DNA of 18,744 nucleotides from Bacteroidota bacterium (GTDB lineage Bacteria; Bacteroidota; Ignavibacteria; T3Sed10-11), in contig SKXH01000248.1 of assembly GCA_007128495.1 (NCBI GenBank), positions 1 to 18,744 on the forward strand, written 5' to 3'. Shown piece after piece: positions 1 through 6,375 of this stretch. Position 1 is the stretch's first letter; each line of letters opens with the position of its first letter. The translations under genes and the position numbers were made by a program. The notes beneath the pieces are model-generated. The model was not told the origin of the DNA. It saw only the letters and a list, made by a program, of their open reading frames with translations, and made no database searches.

Positions 1-46
1 CCACTTCTTGCGCGTAGGGTATCGCGCCGGGAAGTGGCCTCCATCT
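1..46. repeat. Hairpin repeat, copy 1 (cut by window start)
   Basis: CCACTTC at 1-7 pairs with GAAGTGG at 31-37, and the right arm continues as GGCCTCCATCT to 46. The left arm probably extends beyond the window. Positions 9-60 align without gaps to 889-940, with the block TGGCCTCCATCT identical, so this is one copy of a diverged ~50-bp repeat lying on both sides of the gene at 168-863. Function is unknown; it may be a small non-autonomous palindromic element. Confidence 0.6.
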
Positions 47-82
47 TTATGTAGGTACACATGAAATATGTATCATCGAATA

Positions 83-107
83 AAGGGCGTTCCGCTGGAA
101 CGCCCTT
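83..107. repeat. Short REP-like palindrome (element A)
   Basis: AAGGGCGTTCC (83-93) and GGAACGCCCTT (97-107) form a perfect 11-bp stem with a GCT loop. The outer sequence (CGCCCTTAC then GGACAAAT) resembles the right ends of the larger inverted repeats at 987-1060 and 1564-1675 (CGTCCTTAC then AAAT). I therefore place it in the same repeat family. No T-run follows on either strand, so a terminator is less likely. Confidence 0.6.
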
Positions 108-131
108 ACGGACAAATTCATTATTACAATA

Positions 132-160
132 TTGTGAACAGTAAAAAATTTTAGTATAAT
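132..160 (+). promoter_or_regulatory. Sigma-70-like promoter for 168-863
   Basis: TTGTGA (132-137) and a perfect TATAAT (155-160) are separated by 17 bp. The expected transcription start lies about 7 nt after the -10 box, at 167-168, exactly at the ATG. No Shine-Dalgarno sequence precedes that ATG, so the transcript may be leaderless. The 10-bp palindrome ACAATATTGT (126-135) overlaps the -35 box and could be an operator. Confidence 0.55.
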
Positions 161-167
161 TACACCA

Positions 168-863
168 ATGAAAGTCCTCTACTCACTACTCGTATTTTTA
201 GCAACCACTTCACATCTACCCGCACAGGTACAACCGGAGTATTCTATGCAAGGCGGACGCGTTTTCTTTGAGCTGACTTCAGGGTCTCAGCAACATGAAC
301 CGGATGCAGTGCCTCATTGGAGCTGGCGCATCGGTACCGGGGCGAATGCTATCATCGGGAACTTCTACACAAGCGGCAGGTACACGATCGCCGGTATCAG
401 ACATACGGGCGGTGAGGATTTTCCCCAATCGCTTGTATCATTTTTACGGTTCGGCGGCGGGTGGATGTTTCAGGATAGGTATGCACGATGGACCGTAGCG
501 CCAATGCTTTCGGCAGGCCACACCAGCGACCGCATAATGCCGGAAATAGGTGAAACCAACCTGCAATTCGACGGATGGGGAATAACACCGGGCGTCGAGG
601 GAAGATACGTCGTGTATAGTTCATTCGACCCCGATACACCCGGACGCTCATCGGTTTTCTGGAGAACCCACTACATTCAACTCGAAATGCACCGCATACT
701 AAGCGAACGTGCCTACACAGTCGCATCACTCTCATACAATATACTCTTTGACGGATACCATCTGACCATCAACGCCGAATACAACTCACTCAACCGCGGT
801 GCCCGCGGCTGGCTGGTAGGATTGGAGTTCGGGTTCTCGTGGTTTGGATATAGTGTGAGATAA
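168..863 (+). CDS. Exported protein of unknown function, possible outer-membrane protein
   Basis: I do not recognise this 231-residue protein. Residues 1-20 (MKVLYSLLVFLATTSHLPAQ) form a clear Sec signal peptide with likely cleavage after the Ala near position 19, so the product is exported. The mature part is rich in Gly, Tyr, Trp and Phe, with short alternating polar/hydrophobic stretches such as YIQLEMHRI and YHLTINAEYNSL, which suits beta strands. This is compatible with a small outer-membrane barrel or a PorT-like protein, but the last residues (GFSWFGYSVR) do not end in the usual terminal Phe. The start is fixed by the signal peptide even though no ribosome binding site is present; the promoter -10 box ends only 7 nt upstream. 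It stands alone between two copies of a hairpin repeat, with no co-directional partner close by. Confidence 0.7.
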   Translation: MKVLYSLLVFLATTSHLPAQVQPEYSMQGGRVFFELTSGSQQHEPDAVPHWSWRIGTGANAIIGNFYTSGRYTIAGIRHTGGEDFPQSLVSFLRFGGGWMFQDRYARWTVAPMLSAGHTSDRIMPEIGETNLQFDGWGITPGVEGRYVVYSSFDPDTPGRSSVFWRTHYIQLEMHRILSERAYTVASLSYNILFDGYHLTINAEYNSLNRGARGWLVGLEFGFSWFGYSVR

Positions 864-875
864 TGGAATCCACGT

Positions 876-925
876 GATGGAGTCCATTTGAGCGAAGGGA
901 TGTGTGCAGGGAAATGGCCTCCATC
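876..925. repeat. Hairpin repeat, copy 2
   Basis: The 14-nt arms 876-889 and 912-925 are inverted repeats with one mismatch (GATGGAGTCCATTT against GATGGCCTCCATTT-type pairing in the form AAATGGCCTCCATC). The region 889-940 aligns gap-free with 9-60 at the window start. A further partial copy of the inner segment (TTCAGTGAAGGGATTTGCAG) is at 954-973. Its position directly after the stop codon could let it work as an mRNA-stabilising 3' hairpin, but this is inference. Confidence 0.6.
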
Positions 926-986
926 TGAGTGAATGTACAGTGACAGTGCGTGTTTCAGTGAAGGGATTTGCAGTGCTTAAGGTGCC

Positions 987-1060
987 GTAGGAACGTTACC
1001 CCGACATAAACCCGGGATTTTGTGCTGTGAACAAATTTCATGTCGGGGTAACGTCCTTAC
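987..1060. repeat. BIME-like inverted repeat upstream of the RAYT remnant (element B)
   Basis: A left arm at 987-1007 (core ACGTTACCCCGACAT) pairs with a right arm at 1040-1060 (core ATGTCGGGGTAACGT); 19 of 21 positions are complementary. The loop is about 32 nt and contains CCCGGG. The same arm sequence recurs at 1564-1584 and 1656-1675 beyond the transposase remnant. Paired inverted copies flanking a RAYT gene match the known arrangement of REP/BIME elements and their dedicated transposases. Confidence 0.75.
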
Positions 1061-1114
1061 ATAATAATCCGGCTGTTATATTTCATCTAAAAATTTCAAA
1101 TTAATTTAACACAT

Positions 1115-1514
1115 ATGCCATACAACCGTTACAAACACCACAGAAAATCAACCCGTTTAAAAGGGTGGGATTATACACGGCCGGGTGCGTATTTTGTAAC
1201 GATCAATGTGAAAGGACGTGTCTGCTTTTTCGGTAGGGTTGAAAATGATAAGGTGATATTGTCTGAACCGGAACACTTCCCGCATGTATCGCTTGATGAA
1301 TTTGTGGTGATGCCGAATCATGCGCACGTATAAAGGTTCAATAAAAACCTGGTGCAACAACAACGGCTACGGCGATTTCGAGTGGCAATCGAGATTTAAT
1401 GAAAGCGTTATTAGATCGAACGAGGAACTAAAGCGAAGAAGACAGTATATCATTGATAACCCGAAAAACTGGGATGACGATGATTACAATCCGATGAATG
1501 ACAAGAGGATATGA
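1115..1514 (+). pseudogene. REP-associated tyrosine transposase (RAYT, IS200-like), broken
   Basis: The gene is split into two reading frames. The first (1115-1333) gives residues typical of the RAYT N-terminus: YNRYKHHRKSTRLKGWDYT, then GAYFVTINVKGR, and ends at VVMPNHAHV, which carries the HxH metal-binding motif of the HUH nuclease fold. A stop follows at once. The second frame (1320-1514) resumes with TYKGSIKTWCNNNG, DFEWQSRFNESVIRSNEE and YIIDNPKNW, the usual C-terminal motifs. Intact family members are generally longer, so sequence between HAHV and TYKGS has been lost with a frame change; the junction is near 1324-1332. When intact, such proteins cut and join single-stranded DNA at REP hairpins. 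This copy should be inactive unless a deletion form retains some function. Confidence 0.85.
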
Positions 1515-1563
1515 AAACAATCTGTAGGGACATTGTAGAATGAGATAAATGTCAGAACTGTCT

Positions 1564-1675
1564 GTAAGGACGTTACCCCGACATTAACGTGAAAATTTAT
1601 GCAATGTATAATCTGTGGTGTAAAATTTAAGGTTTGCTGCTGCGTTTAATATATGTGTCGGGGTAACGTCCTTAC
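1564..1675. repeat. BIME-like inverted repeat downstream of the RAYT remnant (element C)
   Basis: The arms 1564-1583 and 1656-1675 are perfectly complementary over 20 bp; the right arm reads TGTCGGGGTAACGTCCTTAC. They are the same sequence as the arms of the element at 987-1060, but the loop is longer (about 72 nt) and unrelated. Perfect arms with unlike loops suggest two separate REP units in head-to-head orientation. The element starts about 50 bp after the transposase remnant. Confidence 0.75.
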
Positions 1676-1780
1676 AAATGGATCAACATTTTGTATAAAC
1701 GTGAATGAAATGAAAAGATTTTTGATTAACCTTAAAAGAAAATTTAAAGGTGTCGGTTAAATGGAAAATCCACACCGTCT

Positions 1781-1806
1781 GTAAGCGCGTACCACCGGTA
1801 CGCCCT
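1781..1806. repeat. Short REP-like palindrome (element D)
   Basis: GCGTACC (1787-1793) and GGTACGC (1797-1803) form a 7-bp stem with an ACC loop. One mismatch further out it continues as AAG/CTT. The left flank GTCTGTAAG resembles the left flank of element C (TCTGTAAGG). The stem tip differs from element A (GTTCC against GTACC), yet pairing is kept, so the family appears to preserve structure rather than exact sequence. Confidence 0.55.
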
Positions 1807-1936
1807 TCCGTAAATAAGAACAACACCAAAAACCACTGAATCTTTCAAAAATAATCCTTATCTTACTATTCGTGACTTAGCAACTTAGTGCCTGCACGCA
1901 AGCACATGATATCCCAACAACAATCATCAAGAAATC

Positions 1937-3142
1937 ATGAAAAACAAAAAATCACCCTACTCACTCCACCTCGCAACGAAAGCGATCCACGGAATGGATA
2001 TCAATCCGCGCACCGGATCGGTCAGTCTTCCGATACATCAAACAAGCACATATCGTTTCACCAAAACCGAAGAAGCGATAAAATTTGCCGAAGGCGACGA
2101 ATCGGTATACGCTTATAGCCGCTACCATAATCCCACGACCGACGATGTTCAGCAAAGTCTTGCGCTGCTGATGGATGCCGAGGATGCTGTACTCTGTGCG
2201 AGCGGTATGTCGGCAATTACAACGACCATCCTCACGCTTGTCAAAAGCGGTCAGGAGATATTAAGCACGCCGTCGTTATACGGCGGCACGTACCGTTTTT
2301 TCAGAGACGAGCTGCCGAAGCTCGGTATAACCGTCCGGTACTTCGATCCGCAGGACCTGCCCGGGCTAAAGAAAATGATCAATGAACAAACCGCGCTTAT
2401 ATTCGCCGAGACACCCACAAATCCGTCGCTCGAAATTGTAAATCTGAAAAAACTGGTGAGCAACGTTCACAATGCAGAAGAAAAATTCTCGCGCAACATT
2501 TTCATTATGATCGATAATACGTTCGCCACCATTATTAATCAGCAGCCGTTTAACTTCGGCGCCGATATCGTTGTTGAGAGCACAAGCAAATATATCGGCG
2601 GTCATAGCGATCTGATCGGCGGCGTGGTGGCGGCGCGGAAAGTTATTACCAATCGCATCCGGCAGGCAGCAAAATCGTACGGCGGCTCTATAGATCCGTT
2701 CGTATCATATTTGTTACACAGGAGCTTGAAAACCTTCCCCCTGCGCGTCGAGAAACAAAACGAGAACGCACTTGCCCTCGCAAAATATTTCGAAACCCAT
2801 CCCAGAGTAAAGCGTGTCCTTTACCCCGGCTTAAAATCGCACCCCAACCATACGGCTGCAAAAAAACAAATGCGGCACTACGGCGGTATGGTAACTATTG
2901 AAATTAAAGGAGGCGCCGAACGCGCAACGCGCGTTGTGGATAATCTTCAAATCGCTCTCAACGCAATGAGTTTGGGCGGCGTCGAAACTCTCGTCAGCAT
3001 CCCGGTTTATTCTTCGCACATCAATATGACCGACGCAGAACTCGATCTCCACGGAGTAACACCGGGCATGATCCGCATATCCGTCGGAATCGAGGATATT
3101 AACGACTTAAAAGAAGACTTCGACAGAGCGCTGCGAGTGTAG
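1937..3142 (+). CDS. Trans-sulfuration family PLP-dependent enzyme (cystathionine/methionine gamma-lyase type)
   Basis: A 401-residue, full-length member of the Cys/Met metabolism PLP enzyme family, acting in the cytoplasm on sulfur amino acids or activated homoserines. Visible hallmarks are YSRYHNPT (Tyr60, Arg62, binding the phosphate of the neighbouring subunit's PLP), SGMSAI (89-94), SLYGGTY with Tyr115 stacking over the cofactor, DNTFA with Asp193, the Schiff-base lysine Lys218 in STSKYIGGHSD, and the C-terminal substrate-carboxylate Arg380 in MIRISVGIEDI. The SVGxED ending is shared by methionine gamma-lyases and cystathionine gamma-synthases. The position equivalent to the active-site Cys116 of methionine gamma-lyase is Gly117 here, which argues against a classical lyase of that type. 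The exact reaction (gamma-lyase, gamma-synthase, or O-acetylhomoserine sulfhydrylase) cannot be set from sequence. The ATG has only a weak A-rich ribosome binding site. Confidence 0.9.
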   Translation: MKNKKSPYSLHLATKAIHGMDINPRTGSVSLPIHQTSTYRFTKTEEAIKFAEGDESVYAYSRYHNPTTDDVQQSLALLMDAEDAVLCASGMSAITTTILTLVKSGQEILSTPSLYGGTYRFFRDELPKLGITVRYFDPQDLPGLKKMINEQTALIFAETPTNPSLEIVNLKKLVSNVHNAEEKFSRNIFIMIDNTFATIINQQPFNFGADIVVESTSKYIGGHSDLIGGVVAARKVITNRIRQAAKSYGGSIDPFVSYLLHRSLKTFPLRVEKQNENALALAKYFETHPRVKRVLYPGLKSHPNHTAAKKQMRHYGGMVTIEIKGGAERATRVVDNLQIALNAMSLGGVETLVSIPVYSSHINMTDAELDLHGVTPGMIRISVGIEDINDLKEDFDRALRV

Positions 3143-3178
3143 TATTTTTTGTACTTCTCTATATATGAGCCGTATTCA

Positions 3179-4324
3179 TTATCGATTTTCAGTCAAGAAG
3201 CTAATTAACGACGATAAACTAACAAACTTGACAGTCATCCCCCGGATTTTTCGAGAAAATGCTCGATCGATATTATTTGCAACAACAAACATTTTCGCAT
3301 TCGGATATTGTTTCCAAAACGCCAGGAAATTAGCCGGATCAAAATCATCTGCCGACCATGTACATTCAATAGCGATAGGTGGTTTCCCCCGTCTTGTAAA
3401 AACAAAGTCTACTTCGTGGCGACGTTTATCCCGCCAGTAGCGGATATTACGTGTTTGCAGGTGAGCAAACATCTCATTGAGAACATAGTGCTCCCAGAGA
3501 TATCCGAGATCTTGTTGCCGGAGTTGGCGCCAACCGCGATGATAACAAACAAAACCTGTATCGAAACCATACACTTTCGGTGCGGATACTATCTCTGTCG
3601 CGCGCCGGGTTGTAAAGGGGCGGACTACGTGTACAACAAAGGTGAGCTCCAATACTTTAAGATAATTCGTTATCGTACCACGACTGACCTCGCAGGGTTT
3701 TGAGAAACTTGTTGCCTCAAAAATGCCGCCACTTTGCGTCAGCAATAGTTCCACAAACCTTTGAAAAGAATAACGTCTTTCAAGGCGGAACAATTCTTGA
3801 ATATCCTTTGCCCAATATGCATCCAACCATTCTTGAAAATCATATTCAGGTACACTGTCGGATAAAAAAAAGGGAGGTAATCCGCCTTGAAGAAACCTAT
3901 GATGTAAATCCGGTTGGTCAAAGTCCCGGAGATCGGAAGACATAATGGGTGTGAGCCATAATTCAATTTTTCTACCGGAAAGAGTATCCTTAAACTTTGT
4001 CGAAGCGCCAAGTGTAGAGGAGCCTGATGCAATTAATTTCGTCTCAGGAAAATAATCAGCAGCAATTTTTAATAACTCCGCTGGATTACCAAGTCTGTGA
4101 ATCTCATCCAAAACAACTCGACGTCCACGCACATCCTCCAAAAATGCCTGTGGATCTTCCATAAACGCCCGAATTCGTGGAAGTTCACAATCGAAATATT
4201 CTATATCAGAGATACTCTTACATAAAAAGGTTTTTCCCACACGGCGAACCCCAGAAAGCCATAAAATATTACGATTTTCCCACGCTGATTCAATATATTG
4301 TAACCATAAATGACGTTTAACCAT
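3179..4324 (-). CDS. AAA ATPase with C-terminal DUF4143 / nuclease-like domain
   Basis: A 381-residue protein of the large AAA/DUF4143 family, whose molecular function is mostly unknown. The N-terminal P-loop has Walker A GVRRVGKT (residues 25-32) and Walker B RVVLDEIH with Asp73 and Glu74. The sensor-1 region appears as IASGSST. The middle carries GGLPPFFLS, then DIQELFRLERR and a winged-helix-like stretch (SRGTITNYLKVLE). The C-terminus has the family's PD-(D/E)xK-like signature: EVDFVF (Glu304, Asp306) followed by AIECTW (Glu319). The length is usual for the family, and the reading frame is intact. It converges on the PLP enzyme with a 36-bp gap and diverges from the betaine synthesis gene. 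No good Shine-Dalgarno sequence precedes the ATG. Such genes are patchily distributed and often look horizontally acquired. Confidence 0.85.
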   Translation of the reverse strand: MVKRHLWLQYIESAWENRNILWLSGVRRVGKTFLCKSISDIEYFDCELPRIRAFMEDPQAFLEDVRGRRVVLDEIHRLGNPAELLKIAADYFPETKLIASGSSTLGASTKFKDTLSGRKIELWLTPIMSSDLRDFDQPDLHHRFLQGGLPPFFLSDSVPEYDFQEWLDAYWAKDIQELFRLERRYSFQRFVELLLTQSGGIFEATSFSKPCEVSRGTITNYLKVLELTFVVHVVRPFTTRRATEIVSAPKVYGFDTGFVCYHRGWRQLRQQDLGYLWEHYVLNEMFAHLQTRNIRYWRDKRRHEVDFVFTRRGKPPIAIECTWSADDFDPANFLAFWKQYPNAKMFVVANNIDRAFSRKIRGMTVKFVSLSSLISFLTENR

Positions 4325-4478
4325 TTGTCATCAAATTAACAAATAGTGCTACTATATGTAAATGTAGTTGCATTTAATAGTACTATATTATCGGAAATAA
4401 CCATTTTCAGTTAGTGGAAATGCATCAATATGTGAAAATTCAATATTCGCAGTTAACCATATTTTCGGGCCCGACCGG

Positions 4479-4506
4479 TTGACATTAACCGATATATTTT
4501 TATTTT
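4479..4506 (+). promoter_or_regulatory. Distal promoter candidate for the betaine gene
   Basis: A perfect TTGACA (4479-4484) is followed after 16 bp by TATTTT (4501-4506). The -35 box sits inside the inverted repeat CGGTT-gacatt-AACCG (4476-4491), so a bound regulator would compete with RNA polymerase. The -10 match is only moderate, 4 of 6. Confidence 0.4.
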
Positions 4507-4575
4507 AATACCATTACACATAACTATGTTTAATTTAATCGGAGGTTCAGTAGTGTATTTGCTGTTATACCCGCC

Positions 4576-4604
4576 TTGACGTATCCGACCACATAGTTTA
4601 TCAT
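4576..4604 (+). promoter_or_regulatory. Proximal promoter for the betaine gene
   Basis: TTGACG (4576-4581) and TATCAT (4599-4604) are 17 bp apart, each a 5-of-6 match to the sigma-70 consensus. Transcription would start near 4611, giving a leader of about 50 nt that ends in the strong ribosome binding site GAGGGAGGT (4648-4656). Confidence 0.55.
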
Positions 4605-4662
4605 AACGTACAGTTTCACCCTAACATCATTAACTGCACAGATTAGCGAGGGAGGTACAACC

Positions 4663-6300
4663 GTGCAAACTTTTGGAAAGAAACCGATAGCGGTCAGGCA
4701 AACCGACCACTATCAAATGGAATACGTACAACAATTCGTCGAAAAATGGGACGAGCTCATCGACTGGGATAAACGCGAGAAGAGCATCGGTGATTTTTTT
4801 ATTGAATTATTACGAGCCCGCGGGGCACAGCGCATTCTCGACGTTGCTACCGGTACGGGGTTCGATTCCATTCAACTTGTTCAGGCAGGATTCGACGTGG
4901 TCAGTGCCGACGGCAATCCGGAAATGCTCGCAAAAGCATTCGAGAACGGCAGGCGTCATGACATAATAATGCGAACGGTACAAGCAGATTGGCGCTGGCT
5001 CAACCGCGATATTCACGAAAAATTCGACGCAGTTATATGCGTCGGTAATTCATTCACCCACATCTTTGCCGAGCATGACCGCCGGAAGGCACTGGCTGAA
5101 TTCTACGCGATGCTCAAACATGACGGTATACTCATTCTCGATCATCGCAATTACGACGATATGCTCGATGAAGGGTTTACCTCAAAACACACGTACTATT
5201 ACGGGAGCGAAAATGTGAAAGCCGAACCGGAATACATTGATCCGGGTCTGGCACGATTCAGATATGAATTCCCGGATAAATCTGTATTCCACTTGAATAT
5301 GTTCCCGTTACGGAAAGAATATATACGCCGGCTTATGGGTGAAGTCGGTTTTCAGCGTATCAATACATACGCCGATTTTCAGGAAACATATAAAGCAAAT
5401 GATCCGGATTTTTTCATTCATATAGCGGAGAAAGAATATATGAAACCAGAAGAATACACTACACAGACGGAAGAATATTCCAACGCGGTCGATGTGACGC
5501 GCGACTACTACAACAACTCCGCCGCCGACCGGTTCTACGCCACAATATGGGGCGGCGAGGATATTCATATCGGAATGTATAAGAACAAAGACGAATCGAT
5601 ATTCGATGCCAGCCGGAGAACGGTCGAACAAATGGCATCGAAATTTCCCAACCTGAATGCCGATACCCGCATAATCGACCTCGGCGCAGGATACGGCGGT
5701 TCCGCACGATATCTTGCCGAAAAATACGGTAGTCACGTGAGTTGTGTAAACTTAAGCGAAGTGCAGAACGACCGGAACCGGCGACTGAATAAACAACAGG
5801 GATTAGAGCACCTGATTGAAATCGTTGACGGTAGCTTCGAAGAAGTACCGTATTCCGATAACAGCTACGACGTTGTCTGGTCGCAGGATTCGATTCTGCA
5901 CAGTACCAATCGCGGCAAAGTGCTGAATGAAGTCGCACGATTGCTCGTGCAAGACGGGTTATTTATCTTCACCGACCCGATGCAGCACGGAAAAGGAAAA
6001 CGGCCCGATCTCCAGCCGGTATACGACCGGCTGCATCTTGAATCGATGGGTTCCGTTGAACTCTACCGCGAGATTGCAGAAAAAGTCGAACTCGAGGAAG
6101 TCGAGTTCGAAGAACACCCAGAACAGCTCGTCAATCATTACAGCCGTGTGCTCGATGAAATAAACCGCCGGTATGATGAACTGGTCGAGGTATCGAATAA
6201 AGATTACATCGAACGCACTAAAAAAGGATTACACCACTGGATAGAGAACGGAAAGAAGGGTAATCTGAACTGGGGTATCATGGTGTTCCGTAAGATATAA
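4663..6300 (+). CDS. Fused glycine/sarcosine and sarcosine/dimethylglycine N-methyltransferase (betaine synthesis)
   Basis: This 545-residue cytoplasmic enzyme should methylate glycine in three SAM-dependent steps through sarcosine and dimethylglycine to glycine betaine, the compatible solute. Residues 1 to about 260 form the glycine/sarcosine methyltransferase (GSMT): motif I ILDVATGTG (58-66), SADGNPEML with acidic Asp83, VICVGNSFTHI, and GILILDHRNYDDML. About 275-545 form the sarcosine/dimethylglycine methyltransferase (SDMT): YYNNSAADRFYATIWGGEDIHIG, motif I IIDLGAGYGG (337-346), VVWSQDSILHS and FIFTDPMQ. Many organisms carry these as two adjacent genes; a fusion of similar size is known from Actinopolyspora halophila. 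The start is GTG, chosen because GAGGGAGGT sits 6 nt upstream. Two promoters precede it and a hairpin terminator follows, so it looks monocistronic. Transport genes for betaine are not in view. Confidence 0.95.
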   Translation: MQTFGKKPIAVRQTDHYQMEYVQQFVEKWDELIDWDKREKSIGDFFIELLRARGAQRILDVATGTGFDSIQLVQAGFDVVSADGNPEMLAKAFENGRRHDIIMRTVQADWRWLNRDIHEKFDAVICVGNSFTHIFAEHDRRKALAEFYAMLKHDGILILDHRNYDDMLDEGFTSKHTYYYGSENVKAEPEYIDPGLARFRYEFPDKSVFHLNMFPLRKEYIRRLMGEVGFQRINTYADFQETYKANDPDFFIHIAEKEYMKPEEYTTQTEEYSNAVDVTRDYYNNSAADRFYATIWGGEDIHIGMYKNKDESIFDASRRTVEQMASKFPNLNADTRIIDLGAGYGGSARYLAEKYGSHVSCVNLSEVQNDRNRRLNKQQGLEHLIEIVDGSFEEVPYSDNSYDVVWSQDSILHSTNRGKVLNEVARLLVQDGLFIFTDPMQHGKGKRPDLQPVYDRLHLESMGSVELYREIAEKVELEEVEFEEHPEQLVNHYSRVLDEINRRYDELVEVSNKDYIERTKKGLHHWIENGKKGNLNWGIMVFRKI

Positions 6301-6314
6301 AGATAATCAACAAC

Positions 6315-6356
6315 AAAACCGTAGTGGCATTTCAATAATTGTCACTACGGTTTTTT
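6315..6356. terminator. Bidirectional Rho-independent terminator
   Basis: AAAACCGTAGTG (6315-6326) pairs perfectly with CACTACGGTTTT (6343-6354); the plus-strand stem runs into TTTTTT. It lies between the convergent betaine gene (ends 6300) and the tricorn-like gene (ends 6376), and the A-rich left arm would supply a U-tract for minus-strand transcripts as well. Confidence 0.85.
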
Positions 6357-6375
6357 ATACGGTTCTCTAAAATTT

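Larger units (their letters stand above)
1515..1936. other. Gene-free spacer with repeats
   Basis: This 422-bp stretch holds no supported gene. It contains inverted repeat C (1564-1675), an AT-rich part (1681-1770), the short palindrome D (1781-1806), and a leader before the PLP enzyme. I looked for a SAM-type riboswitch or T-box in front of the sulfur-amino-acid gene and saw no convincing one. No strong Shine-Dalgarno site precedes 1937. Confidence 0.6.
4325..4662. other. Divergent intergenic regulatory region
   Basis: This 338-bp AT-rich spacer separates the AAA ATPase (-) from the betaine synthesis gene (+). On the ATPase side it holds two similar boxes, AATAGTGCTACTATAT (4342-4357) and AATAGTACTATAT (4376-4388), plus a perfect inverted repeat TAAATG/CATTTA (4359-4364/4371-4376). 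On the other side TTAACC (4453-4458) and the inverted repeat CGGTT/AACCG (4476-4480/4487-4491) surround the distal -35 box. These could be operator sites. No small gene was seen. Confidence 0.5.

Noticed and set aside
1808..1936. Possible SAM or methionine riboswitch before the trans-sulfuration enzyme
   Set aside because: No recognisable riboswitch core, no paired expression platform and no terminator hairpin could be found by eye.
3143..3178. Terminator between the convergent PLP enzyme and ATPase genes
   Set aside because: There is a short T-run (TATTTTTTG) but no stem before it.
5308..5938. Long antisense open frames inside the betaine methyltransferase gene
   Set aside because: They lie opposite a strongly conserved coding region and their translations are basic, low-complexity shadows without domains.
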